Shown here piece by piece: positions 32,637 through 43,290 of a DNA stretch of 64,000 nucleotides. Made by a program: the position numbers and the translations under genes. The notes beneath the pieces are model-generated. The model was not told the origin of the DNA, did no database searches, and saw only the letters and a program-made list of their open reading frames with translations. The DNA comes from Cristatella mucedo (Eukaryota > Bryozoa > Phylactolaemata > Cristatellidae). Each line of letters starts with the position of its first letter. Positions within the stretch are counted from its first letter, which is position 1. The DNA is taken from assembly GCA_009760855.2 (NCBI GenBank), contig WPIO01000206.1, positions 242,001 through 306,000 of the forward strand, written 5' to 3'.

Positions 32637-33908
32637 TTGATGCTATCGATCATAATGTTCTTCTAGAGCTCCTCTCATCTCGCCTGGGCATCGCCGGCAC
32701 TGCTCTGCAATTGTTCGGGTCCTATCTCATTGGGAGATAACAGAGTTTTGACGTGAATGGACAAAGATCATCCGAGGTGCTAGGTCCGGTTTTTTTCACG
32801 GTTTATACTCTCCCTCTTGCTGATGTAATTGCCAAACACACTCAGCTGTACCTTTGCTTTGATCCCTCCCAACCTTCGAGCACCTGAAATTCTCTCAACT
32901 TACTTGCTGCATGTATTGATAATATCCGCACATTAATGGCAGCAAATTTCCTAAAATTAAATGATGATAAAACTAACATAATATTTATAAGCAAACCCAG
33001 TGTGCATCATAAATTGGAAAGGCTGACACTCAAAATTGGCACTGCCAGCATATCTCCTGTTGAATCAGCTCAAAATCTAGGTGTCATGATCCAAAGTGAC
33101 CTCCCTTTAGACGACCGCATCAGCTCCCCAGTCAAATCTGCCTACTTTCAGCTATATGACATTGCTAAAATTCTGGCTTGTTTATATTAGGCTACCACGT
33201 CTAGATTAGTCCATGCCTTCTCGACTTCTGCAACTCACTGCTTACTGGCCTACCGGCACGTGCGATCTGGCGATTGCAGCTGATGCAAAACTCTGCAGCC
33301 AGGCTTGTCTGTCGTGACCGTCGCAGCTGCCATATCACACCACTTCTCGCCGACCTGCACAGGCTATCAGTCAAGCAACGGATTGACTTTAAGGTTTTGT
33401 CACTCACTTTCAGGTCACTTCATTCTTTAGCTCCAGCCTATCTCTCAGATCTACTCCCCACCAGGCCGAGCAACGTACCACCCGCTTTTTGGAATCCAAC
33501 GGTCTACCAATTCCTCGTACAAACCTCAGATCCTTTCGAGACCATGCATTTAGTTCCTATGCTCCCAAATCCAGGAACTCCGTCCCAACTTGCGTAAGAA
33601 CCTCCCCTGATTTAACCGCATTTAAAGAGAACTTAACACACACCTATTTAAGACAGCGCTTAGTGGGTCCCTATGATTCGTCCTTCATCTGCTTAAACGT
33701 GCTGACATTGTGCATGCTGCCACTAACCACACTTACATGCTGACCCTATGCATGTTATCCCTAACCATGTTATTCATGTTGTTTGTTTATCAAGCATGAA
33801 ATTAGTCACCATTCAATTGCATTTCCCTTTGCAGCAAATTTAAAGCGCCTAGAAAGAGATTGAGTTCTCTGCATGTGCTTTACCAGGTGCATCATCATTA
33901 CTATTATT
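32637..33908 (+). mobile_element. LINE family A copy inserted in the duplicated block
   Basis: 5' truncated within RT motif A (TTTGATGCTATCGATCATAA). It contains RT C-terminal frames at 32,936-33,190, 33,274-33,597 and 33,489-33,743 and the full 3' hairpin with ATT tail at 33,830-33,908. The paralogous block at 27,570 is uninterrupted, so both ends are known. Confidence 0.88.
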
Positions 33909-33987
33909 ATGCTACTAGAGCGCCAGGGTACATCAAAGGCGCTAGCTAGCGGCTGCTACACATTATAACTGGGTCAGCAGATATTAA
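33909..33987. repeat. Duplicated block copy 2, part 2
   Basis: ACTAGAGCGCCAGGG through GGGTCAGCAGATATT pairs with 27,575-27,645. Confidence 0.75.
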
Positions 33988-34395
33988 TAATAATAATATT
34001 AATATTAATAATGCACTTGATGTAGTGCCCTCAGAGAACTTAATCTCTCTCTAGGCGCTTTACATTTGCTGCAAAGGAAAATGCAATTGAATGGTGAGTA
34101 ATTCCAGGCTTGATAAACAAACAGAATGAATATCATGGTTTGGGGTGACATGAACAGGGTCAGCACGCATAAGCACATGAAGGACGAATCACAGGGACCC
34201 ACTCAATGCTGTCCTAAATAGGTGTGTTTTTTAGTTCTTTTTAAATGTGGTCAGGTCAGTGGATGTTCTGAAGCAGGTCAAGAGGGAGTTCCAGGCTTTG
34301 GGAGCATACGAACTAAATGCACGGTCTCCAAAGGATTTGAGGTTTGTACCACGTATTTGTAGACTATTGGATTCCGAAAAGCGGGTGGTATATTC
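33988..34395 (-). mobile_element. LINE family A 3' copy inserted in the duplicated block
   Basis: Reverse ATT tail and hairpin (AGTGCCCTCAGAGAACTTAA) at 33,988-34,070, then 3' UTR and the last about 50 residues of the RT tail (FRNPIVYKYVV, VRMLPKPGTPS) to about 34,395. Confidence 0.85.
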
Positions 34396-34575
34396 AGGTT
34401 GTGCTGCCAGTGACCACGGTTTAGCAGGGGAGCAAGCTCATTCAGGGACGCCTTTGCATCCAAGGTCATGATGCCAAAATATAAAGTTAGCTTCTCTACT
34501 CTTCAAGATTAAATTATATTGAAGCCTTACAAAATTCTCGATTTTCAATACTTCCCAAAGACGACCGGTCTTATT
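34396..34575. repeat. Duplicated block copy 2, part 3
   Basis: Pairs with 27,645-27,820 (TTTAGCAGGGGAGCAAGCT, GTTAGC(C/T)TCTCTACT). Confidence 0.75.
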
Positions 34576-34948
34576 CGAGGTTGTTACGCAGGAGAGTTTT
34601 GTATAGGGCACTCACAACCTAGGCGGCTTTCGATACGCATTCGGTAGCCAACAGACTTCGTCTCACGCAACAAAGAGAAAGTGGGAAGCATAGCGGAGTC
34701 AGGAGAGCAGTTGAGGAAGTGAGTAGCATAGAAGTAGCAGCTCAGGACCGCAGAAGAGGATGTGCCAGAGTCGGCAGTAGGAGAGTAGTTGTCGTTGAGT
34801 AAGAATTGTGGAAGCGAGTTCCACAGTCTAGGACCTGCAGAGCTAAAACTTCTGTCGCCAACTGTCTTTTAGGGGAGGAATGGGACAGCTGACGTAACAA
34901 TCACATGGTCTTTATGACTTTGTGGAGTTGCAGACGGAGATACATGTT
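34575..34948 (-). mobile_element. LINE family B 3' copy inserted in the duplicated block
   Basis: The + strand reads GTTACGCAGGAGAGTTTTGT, GGTACGCATTCGG-like, AGCGAGTTCCACAGTC-like and ends CTTTATGACTTTGTGGAGTT. On the minus strand this gives SSAGPRLWNSLP-like and SVGYRMR-like tails as in the copy at 50 kb. It is absent from block copy 1. Confidence 0.8.
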
Positions 34949-35424
34949 GTGCTTCACCACTGCTGAAGCGAGCTACGCCCTCACTCATGGCGATACGCTG
35001 TGCGGTTGCCCAAATAGTAGGTCGCCCCCGACAGCGTGTCATCCGCTCAGTTCTACTTACATTCAAGCAGGGTCGTGGGTTCACAGACGTGCACAAAAAT
35101 AAGCTACGAGGTACTAATCTGGGGTTTTACCAAACTTTATTCGCAGTCGAGTGACACACAAATTTCGCTGCACCTACAGTCCAGTCTATTTATCGCTCTC
35201 CTTGCAAACACTCACGAAGACAAACATGCGGACCTGGTCATATCTACAGAGCTCTTATGGTAGAAGAGACCATCTCAATACTTAGACCGTCAGCGCCTGT
35301 GCTGCTTTGCGACTTACATAGACGAAGGGCCAAAAACGAAAAGCATGACTAGCAACGTTTATTCGAGCATGCGGCGGCCTTAACAAAAACGCTTGATCGC
35401 CGTGTCACCGGACTTAAATTCCTA
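34949..35424. repeat. Duplicated block copy 2, part 4
   Basis: Pairs with 27,830-28,215. It includes an LTR-D-like R/U5 stretch (GGGGTTTTACCAAACTTTAT, 35,123-35,142) with AATAAA on the minus strand. Confidence 0.8.
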
Positions 35425-37541
35425 ATAATAATAATAATAATAATATTGCACTTAATAAAGCACCCTCAGAGAACTTAATCTCTTTCTAGGCGCTTTACAT
35501 TTGCTGCAAAGTGATATGCAATTGAATAGTAAGTAAAATCATGCTTGAAAAACAAACACAATGAATAATATGGTTAGGGGTGACATGCACAGGGTCAGCA
35601 TGCAAATGTGGTCAGTGGCAGCATGCACAGTGTCAACACGCATAAGCACATCAAGGACAAATCACAAGGACCCACTAAATGCTGTCCTAAATAAGTGTGT
35701 TTTTAAGTTTCTTTTAAATGTGGTCAGGTCGGGGGATGTTCTGACGCAGGTCGGGAGGGAGTTCCAGGCTTTGGGAGCCTACGAAATAAATACACGGCCA
35801 CCAAAGGATTTAAGGTTTGTACGAGGTATTTCCAGACTGTTGGATTCCGAAAAGCGGGTGGTACGATGCTTGGCCTGATGGGTTAGTATATCTTAAAGAT
35901 ATGCTGGAGCCATTGAATGAAGAGATCTACAAGTGAGCGACAAAACCTTGAAGTCAATCCGTTGCCTCACTGGTAGCCAGTGCAGGTCGGCGAGAAGTGG
36001 AGTAATGTGGTAACTGCCACGCTCACGACAGACAAGCCTAGCTGCCGAGTTTTGCACCAGCTGCAATCGCCTGATCACACATGCTGGTAGGCCAGTAAGA
36101 AGTGAACTACAGAAGTCGAGACGGGATGTCACCAATGCATGGACCAACTTGGACGAGGTATCCTTATCTAAACAAGCCCGAATTTTAGCAATGTTATGAA
36201 GCTGAAAATAGGCAGATTTGACTGTGGAGCTGATGTGGTCGTCTAACGAGAGGTCGCTTTGGAATATGACACCTAGATTTCGAGCTGATTCAGCTGGAGA
36301 TATGCTGGCAGAGCTAATTTTGAAAGTCAGCCTTTCCAATCTCTGGATCACACTGGGTTTGCCCATAACTAGTAAGTTAGTTTTATCATCGTTTAGTTTT
36401 AGAAAATTTGCTGCCATCCATGTGCGGATGTCATCAATGCATGCAGCGAGTGAGTTGAGAGAATTTGAGGTGCTCGAAGGCTGTGAGGGATCAAAGCGAA
36501 GGTACAACTGAGTGTCATCCGCATGGAAGTGAAAGCCTAGATTGTGCTTGGCAATCACATCAGCAAGAGGGAGAGTATAAACCGTGAAAAGAACCGGACC
36601 TAGCACGGAGCCCTGAGGTACTCCATATTTCAGAGGTACTTCAGATGATCTTTGTCCATTCACATCAATACTCTGGAGTCTCCCACTGAGATAGGACCTG
36701 AACCACTGCAGAGCAGTGCCAGTGATGTTCAAGCGAGATGAGAGGCGCTCTAGAAGTACTTTGTGATCGATGGTATCAAAAGCTGCCGAAAGATCGAGCA
36801 AAACAAGAAGAGACAGTCTACCCATGTCTGCATTTCTAAGTAGGTCGTTGTATACCCGAAGCAATGCTGACTCTGTGGAGTGATTAGCTCTAAAGCCAGA
36901 CTGGAACTTACTAGCAAGGTGTGAGGTTTCGATATAGGAGTTCAGCTGGTCCGCCACGACCCGTTCCAGTGTCTTCGATAGGAATGGTAGAAGGGAGACT
37001 GGGCGGTAGTTGCTCAAGTTCTCTTGGTCTAGTGTAGCTTTCTTGAGAATTGGCCTGACTACAGCTTTTTTTAAAGATGCTGGGACCTGACCTGAGGCTG
37101 ATGACATATTATTGATGTTGGTTATGCATGGCAGCAGCAGATCAATGCAACGTAGGAGCAGGACAGTGGGAATAGGGTCCAGTGGACTTGTTGTCTTCTT
37201 TGATTGAGATACGAACTTTACGACTAGATCACTAGTGACCTGCTTAAATAGAGACATTGAGGCGCAGTCAGGAACCGAGGAACAGCATTCTAGTGGGAAC
37301 GTTGTCATCGCAGGGATGGATTCCCTGATCTTGTCTGTCTTCTGCACAAAGAATCGAGAGAAGCGATCGGCTAGATCATCACGAGGATCATCAGGTAAGG
37401 ACCTAACCTGGGAACGGTTGAGGAGATGGTTTATTGTCGACATCAGCATTTTTGGATTGTGCATCCGTGATTCATCAATGTTTCTCTAAAAGCTAGACTT
37501 CGCCTTTGCTAGGATCGGTTGGTATGACCTACACTAGTCTT
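35425..37541 (-). mobile_element. LINE family A, best-preserved RT copy
   Basis: 5' truncated in the linker (about 37,541) and complete at the 3' end (ATT tail 35,425-35,450, then hairpin). It splits the duplicated block, whose sequence resumes at 37,545. Only two nonsense changes were found in the RT reading frame and its tail. Confidence 0.92.
35893..37464 (-). pseudogene. LINE family A reverse transcriptase, 523 codons open
   Basis: Residues 152-160 NYRPVSLLP, 223-234 LDLSAAFDTIDH (motif A; catalytic Asp 224), 281-286 GVPQGS (motif B), 314-317 HADD (motif C, Tyr replaced by His), then the thumb and C-terminal tail (RRLQLVQNSAARLVCR). A TAA at 35,893-35,895 stops the frame. The same frame then continues through the conserved tail with one further TAG near 35,792 to FRTAFSGS. 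The endonuclease is missing by 5' truncation. The His in HADD and the nonsense codons suggest inactivity. Confidence 0.9.
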
Positions 37542-37544
37542 CCT

Positions 37545-38222
37545 ACACGGCAGAGGTTTCCGCGTCTACCTCCCAAACGGTGAAAGTAAAATTGAGCACT
37601 GTTTTTCTGTAAAATCGTCCCTTCCTCTGCCATATGCACGGTATCAGTTTCCTCTACATCATACCACGCTAAGCCGATGCATAGCCTCTCTGTCACTTTC
37701 TTATTCCGACTCTTTTTTTGACAAGCCGTCCACGTCGTTTTCTCTATATCTCATTCTCTCTTTCTCGAATTTATCCCCCTGCCTCTCTTACTGTGCTCAT
37801 TTTTTTCTGATGCGTTAAACGAGTGCCTGCTATTTGATCGCAGTGGACTCGCATTCGCTTATAGTCTATAATAGTGGCCATCACATCCACCTGCTCTTCA
37901 GAATACATAACGAGCGGCGACACTCGCAGCTGGGAGCCCAACCCCTCGTTTTAGCGTTATTTAATTTCACCGAATTTGGGAAGCACGTCCACCTTGATAC
38001 AGTAGCCTTCCGCTTAAGTACACAACCGTTTAAGTATGCACCCCGGTTAAGTGTCCAATTTTTTTCCTTAACGTCTGGGTTCAAGATGTATTAGTTCAAC
38101 AAGTCATGAATCGTCATTTTGAGTAGATTTTGAAGTTTCTTGCGTTTGGCTCTGAGGAAGACCACCCGGATGCTGCTCTGAAATGATTCAAAAGATTTCT
38201 TAAGATTGTTAAGTATATCATC
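37545..38222. repeat. Duplicated block copy 2, part 5
   Basis: Pairs with 28,225-28,880 (CTACCTCCCA, ATGCACGGTATCA, CCCCTCGTTTTA, TTCAAAAGATTTCTTAAGAT). Non-coding. Confidence 0.85.
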
Positions 38223-38339
38223 ACCTTGAATATGGACTTAATTTCATTAATTAATTTTAGGGCACTTAAGAATAACTTGGTTGAACAGAACCTTTATGCT
38301 CGAGCTGCGAGCAAGAACGAGCCATGTAGGATCGTGATG

Positions 38340-39265
38340 AGGTGACTGACATTCCTGCCCGTGGCGCCCGGCTGCACTCTACAGGAGCACCTGATCGATG
38401 CCTGCTGGCCGGTCAAACTAAGCCCTAAATTACAAAAAGACTGCATTAAACTCAAAAAAAAAGATTTCCTAAATGCACTTTCAGCGCTCAAGCCGGATGT
38501 TGTCGCTTATCGGCTATTGAATAACGGCAGTAACTCTATCATGCAGTGTTCTACGGAGTCTAGCCCAAAGCCCCTAAGCTCTTACTCTTGCGTTCCAACT
38601 ACCGACTTAAGATCAAAGTGACGCTTTCTCAATGAAGCCGTCACCGCCATCTATCCAATAATTGTGTGGCTCGCTTGTTTGTGTGTGCACAGCCGTGTGA
38701 GCGCCCCAGGAGTCTCGGCTAGTTAGTCGGCTAGGGCTGTATTATTGAATTTAGGGCTACACGTCTTCTCTGAGTGGACAAAGGAATTGCTTTCGTTCGG
38801 CTAATTTGACCTCTTTCTCCATTGTCCTCCATGAGGGTGATAGAAGCAGAACCGTCTTCCATTTGGGCATCATAGTCCGGTGAAGCGTTGGTCGGGGAGC
38901 AAGGCCTTTAGGCTGAGGCCAGTGCAAGCCTGAATCAATACCGCTGGCCACGCGTTTTGTTGTTCGCAAAGTACGTTCTTGTGGATAGAGCTCCAGCGTG
39001 GATTCGGGCGACTCAAGTACAGGGAGTTTTTGCTGTAGGCTTGTCATTGCCATCAAGTGGTCCGCCTCATGCCAGCCGACCTTCCATTCGCACGACAGGC
39101 GCTCTCAACCACAGCACTTGACATATCATTGCCGCAAAATTGGCTTCTGCCCTGTGCGCCGGTCTGTACGTATACTATCCACTCTCATCTCTTATCACCA
39201 CTTTCTCCGGAGCGGCGTGCACGACGGCTACTACCGCTATGCTAGGACGTCCGAACACCCGCGTT
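38340..39265. repeat. Second large repeat pair, copy 1 (pair at 41.65-43.29 kb)
   Basis: Shares CGGCTGCACTCTACAGGAGC-like, TCTAGCCCAAAGCCCCTAAG, TACACGTCTTCTCTGAGTGG and GCCGCAAAATTGGCTTCTGC with copy 2, which contains a solo LTR and a LINE in addition. Short frames on both strands (38,361-38,621 +; 38,757-39,056 -) are partly conserved. The segment leads into a gag-like frame, so it is probably the LTR/leader of an old retroelement. Confidence 0.8.
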
Positions 39266-39267
39266 TG

Positions 39268-39500
39268 TCAATGTCGTATACGTCGCTTTGATGCCTACGA
39301 GGAATTCGCCTCGCGTCGCCTTGCTGACGGTGAAAACGTGAATGGCTTTTGGGCGGACTTGAATCGGTTGGCTAGGCTGATGGCCGGTGATTTTGTCAAA
39401 TGCACCTTTGTCGCTGGGCTGCCGGAGGCCGCAAACAGGCACCTCCAAGCCTCATTCAAGCTCGCGGAAATGCCTGCGGATGTTCTTGTCTACAATTGTG
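39268..39500 (+). pseudogene. Ty3/gypsy-type Gag fragment
   Basis: Frame within 39,140-39,571 reads FDAYEEFASRRLADGENVNG, FWADLNRLARL and FVAGLPEAANRHLQASF. The order F..R.L..GE.V..F...L..LA......C.FV.GLPE is typical of capsid-type Gag of Ty3/gypsy-like retrotransposons. About 75 residues are preserved, then the match stops. No pol frame follows; the next sequence is unrelated. Confidence 0.65.
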
Positions 39501-39639
39501 TAAGTCCCAGAGCAACACATATGTCTTCGAAAAGAACCCAGTGGAATACCTGTATCTTATTTTTTTTCTAACATTAGTAAGTAGACATTCGAAATCAGCA
39601 TAAGCAACAAAGGGAAACTATAGTGTTTTTGAATATTTT

Positions 39640-40050
39640 CTAAAGTGACATTCATCTTCACTTCTGTCCTTCCTGTCTTTTGCTTTGGTCATTTTTATCC
39701 TTGATTTGCCGTCATTTTTTTCTTACAAGCATCAATGTGTGACTCTAATTTGTGAATAAAATCCATATGAACATCTTTTGCAAGTCAGTTGAGTGCCATG
39801 TCCTTTTGAGCTTCTGCATAAACCCTTAAACTTCCTGATTATTACATAATGTGATTTAGTTTTTCTTTATTGCTGTACAGTAGAAGATCTAAGTGTTTCT
39901 TCTTTTCTCCATCAACTACTATTAGTGGGCTTAAACTTCCGTTAGGTTGTTCAAAGACATTAACTGTAGTAACAAACAACTCTGCTAGCAATGGTAAGTC
40001 AACAACGTTCAATGTGTTGGAAGGAGAGCCTTTTTTAACATAAACCATTC
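39640..40050 (-). pseudogene. Polinton-type polymerase region remnant
   Basis: Minus frame 39,842-40,048 contains VNVFEQPNGSLSPLIVVDGE followed by KKKHLDLLLYSNKEK, matching the element N-terminal to the polymerase exonuclease domain (V.V........PL.......KKH.DLLL.S). Downstream on the minus strand, in another frame, CKRCSYGFYSQ...H..C fits the zinc-finger-like C.RC...F......H...C that follows in these proteins. Frameshifts and stops are present. It may come from the same element family as the fragment at 1-300. Confidence 0.55.
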
Positions 40051-40197
40051 TTCTAATCTTGGTAATAGACGTGAATTATTCTTATGCAATAATTAAGTTA
40101 GATCTGCCGATGACTCTGGATGATTGTCTCTCCAATGAAGGAATATTTAGGAACACACCACAAAGCGCGACAATTTTCTTATTCACCATCTCTATCT

Positions 40198-40315
40198 CTA
40201 TATATATATAGTTTATATATATATATATAGTTTAGTATATTATTTATAGTTATATATTATATATTATATATTACTTATAGTTATAGTTATATATTACTTA
40301 TACTTATAGTAGCTG
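40198..40315. repeat. TA-rich simple repeat
   Basis: (TA)n runs followed by repeated TATATTA and ACTTATAGTTATAG words. Confidence 0.9.
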
Positions 40316-41130
40316 TTGATCTCTCTTTTCTAATCCTTCTGGCACAGGAAGAGAGCTTCCGCCAAATCGATGTCTAAAATAAGTAAAATTTGCAGATAAA
40401 ACATTAATTCCAACCAAACTCCAACCTTCCTTCCTTTCTCTAGCCAGTCCTAAACTCTTTTCTTGAAAGATGCAAATTGCATTCTAATTATTTATCAATA
40501 TAAGAAATTCTATTTACTTTTGCGTTGCTAATGCAAGCGAAAGTTTGATAATTAAAGGAACCACTTTCAGAAACTAGAATGGGAGAAATAATCAGTGTTA
40601 ATTTTAGGTAAAAAGGTTCTATTTTAAGACTCGCAATCCTAATTTCCAAACTAGCTTTTTAGAACGGATATTTCGGTAAAAGTCCTGTTCGTTTTCTAAC
40701 TTCTTCTCTAATACGTCTTGCATGATCACTAAATTCTTCACCTTCCCGCCTCATAAGACCATCGTTTTCCCGAGACATTTATATAAAGAGTAATTTTTTT
40801 AAATCAATCATTAATTGCTGATAAGCATTTTCGCTATAATATATCTTTCTTTGGAAAGCACGTCAAAAGTAATATGTTTTTTAATGTAATGGGTACTAGG
40901 GTCTCGAGAGAATGATATTATGATTACTAAGGATAGGACGAACGTAAAGCAATCGAGTGAAGCGAGATTGATGGTCGGTAGACCAGGGGATGGGGGTTCT
41001 GCCGGGTGGGTGGCTACAGGTAATGGCAAACCGAAAGCTATTGGTGGTCTGGTGTTGGAGGTGTTGACAACGAGATGAGCGATAGCTGTCCTTCACATTT
41101 ACGATTAATGCGGGATTTCTCCAGCCCGTT
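40316..41130. other. No clear feature; possible continuation of the Polinton remnant
   Basis: A minus-strand frame of about 57 codons (40,480-40,306; contains RHRFGGSSLPVPEGL) is open but not recognised. The rest is AT-rich non-coding sequence. Confidence 0.3.
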
Positions 41131-41134
41131 TCTC

Positions 41135-41225
41135 CTGCAGTCTTAGCTCAGTCTCTTACGCATCTGTGTGCTTCCAAGCGGTGTTGGGTACGACCTAGCT
41201 CAGGTAGGTGGTTCGATGTTTGCTG
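41135..41225 (+). mobile_element. Possible tRNA-like remnant
   Basis: TTAGCTCAGTCTC resembles an A box and GTGGTTCGATG a B box about 60 bases on. The B box lacks its terminal CC and no cloverleaf closes. Weak. Confidence 0.22.
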
Positions 41226-41356
41226 TATTTGCATATATTTTAAAATTTGCATTTATGTAATTCTGGTATTATGCAGCACTCTGCGGACGAGAAGCTGGGC
41301 TGTTTGACGGAACAGGCGCTGACTTAGCCGGATTGTGGCTGCCCGACGTAGTCGTA

Positions 41357-41645
41357 TAGTAACGCCGAAGGCTCGGCGGAGTAGGCTTGACCTGTCGCTT
41401 ACTTAGCGGCGTAACTCACCACCTGATGCCGTTCGGTGCGCACATACGCACAATAAGTTGGCCGCCACGAAACGAGCGTTTCTGGCGCTGACCTACTTAC
41501 CGTTACTAAAGGGGGTCGTGAGTCCGTGGCGTGAAGCGGACAATAGACCAAGAGCGAACGTCGCTCGACGCTAAAATACTTAGCTGAGATAGCGGGGTAA
41601 GAAATTAGTGGTATTGGGCCCGACACCGTGGCCCATTACGGTAAG
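41357..41645 (-). mobile_element. LTR family D, internally deleted and truncated copy
   Basis: AACGCCGAAGGCTCGGCGG through GTGAGTCCGTGGCGTGAA matches the first 180 bases of the complete LTR at 60,686; about 600 bases are then missing and the match resumes with GACGCTAAAATACTTAGCTG and CCCATTACGGTAAGGA. The outer U3 part is absent. Confidence 0.8.
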
Positions 41646-41649
41646 GAGG

Positions 41650-42386
41650 TGACTCCGACATTCCGGCCGGTGGCGCCAGGCTGCACTCTGCAGGAGCATC
41701 TGATCAATGCCTGCTGGCCTATCAAACTAAGCCCTAAATTATAAAAAAACGATCTCTTAAATCCGCAAAAAGATTGTCTCGGATACACTTTCAGCGCTCA
41801 AGCCGGACGTTGTCGCTTATCGGCTAGTGAGTAACGGCAGGAACTCTATCCTGCAGTGTTCTATTGAGTCTACGGAGTCTAGCCCAAAGCCCCTAAGCTC
41901 TTACTCTTGCGTTCCAACTACCGACTTAGGATAAAAGTGACGCTTACTCAACGAAGCCGTCACCGCCATCCATCCAACAATTGCGTGGCTCGCTTGTTTG
42001 TGTGTGCACAGGCGTGTGAGCGCCCCAAGTAGTCTCGGCTAGTTAGCTAGGTAGTCGGCTAGGGCTGTATGATTAAATTTAGGGTTACACGTCTTCTCTG
42101 AGTGGACAAATAAATTGCTTTCGTTTAGCTAATTTGATCTCCTTTCCGATTGGCCTCCATGAGGGCAATAGAAACAGAACCGTCTTCCATTTTGGTATCG
42201 TAGTCCGGTGAAGCGATGGTCGGGGAACTAGGCCTTTCGGCTGAGGCCATTGCAAGCCTGAATTTATAGCACTGCCCACGCGTTTGTTGTTCCCAAAGCA
42301 AATTCGTGTAAATAGAGCTCCAGCGTAGACTCAGGCGACACGAGTACAGGGATTTGTTGCTGCAGGCTTGCCATAGCCGTCACGTG
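41650..42386. repeat. Second large repeat pair, copy 2, first part
   Basis: Pairs with 38,340-39,056. The minus-strand frames (MASLQQQIPVLVSPESTLEL and the downstream PKGLVPRPSLHRTT) are shared with copy 1, but I do not recognise the product. Confidence 0.8.
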
Positions 42387-42390
42387 GTCC

Positions 42391-42680
42391 TGTAGGGGCT
42401 CGCGGGCGCGCGATTGCGGCGCGCGATGGAGAGCGAAGCCCCCACAAGCGTTGTCGACGACGGCTGTATTATACGATCTAGCAGCCGTCGTGCGTGCTGC
42501 TCCGGAGCACGAGGCGTTAGGAGAGAGAAGAGAGTGGATAGCGTGCGTGCAGGCCGACGCACGGGCAGAAAGTGAATTGAGCGGCAAGGAACGAGTCACG
42601 TGCCGGCAAGGAGCGTTCCCGTTGGGCGGACAGAACGTCGACTGGGGGCGGAACCACGTGACGGCGATCACACGCCCACA
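42391..42680 (-). mobile_element. Solo LTR, family A (290 bp), with known empty site
   Basis: Starts TGTAGGGG, ends CGCCCACA, flanked by GTCC at 42,387-42,390 and 42,681-42,684. Copy 1 of the repeat pair (39,050-39,065) is the empty site. A 13-bp inverted repeat, GCCGTCACGTGGT at 42,376-42,388 and its complement at 42,653-42,665, overlaps the left junction. Confidence 0.88.
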
Positions 42681-42738
42681 GTCCACCCCAAGCCAGCCGA
42701 CTTTCCGTTCGCACGACAGGCGCTCTCCACCGAGGCAC

Positions 42739-43119
42739 TTATAATAATAATAATTCACTTGATAACGCGCCCTCAGAGAACTTAATCTCTCTCTAGGCGC
42801 TTTACATTTGCTGTAAAGTAAAATGCAATTGAATGGTAAGTAAAATCATGCTTGAAAAAACAAACGAAATGAATAATATGGTTAGGGGTGACATGCACAG
42901 GGTCAGCATGCAAATGTGGTTAGTGGCAGTATTCACAGTGTCAGCACGCATAAGCACATTAAGGACGAATCACAGGGACCCACTAAATGCTGTCCTAAAT
43001 AGGTGTGTTTTTAAGTTTCTTTTAAATGTGGTCAGGTCGGGGGATGTTCTGACGCAGGTCGGGGAGGGAGTTCCAGGCTTTGGGAGCATATGAACTAAAT
43101 GCACGGTCTCCAAAGGATT
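42739..43119 (-). mobile_element. LINE family A 3' copy with known empty site
   Basis: Reverse ATT tail and hairpin, then 3' UTR and the RT tail to GTCTCCAAAGGATT. The paralogous sequence at about 39,110-39,125 reads GCACTTGACATATC, uninterrupted; here the LINE lies between GCACTT and GACATATC. No target duplication is visible. Confidence 0.9.
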
Positions 43120-43288
43120 GACATATCCTTGCCGCAAAATTGGCTTCTGCCCTGCGCGTCGGCCTGTACGTATACTATCCACTCTCATATCCAATCACCA
43201 CGTGCTCCGGAGCTTCGTGCACTACGGCTACTACCGCTACGCGAGGACTTCCGAACGCCCGCGTTTGTCAATGTCGCATACATAATAA
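43120..43288. repeat. Second large repeat pair, copy 2, last part
   Basis: Pairs with 39,114-39,265. It resembles the U3 of the LTR-A family (CGGCCTGTACGTATACTATC, CTCCGGAGC). Confidence 0.75.
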
Positions 43289-43290
43289 TA

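Noticed and set aside
38757-39056. Minus-strand frame shared by both copies of the 38/41-kb repeat as a host gene
   Set aside because: Conservation is explained by duplication; the two copies have frame differences and no recognised domain.
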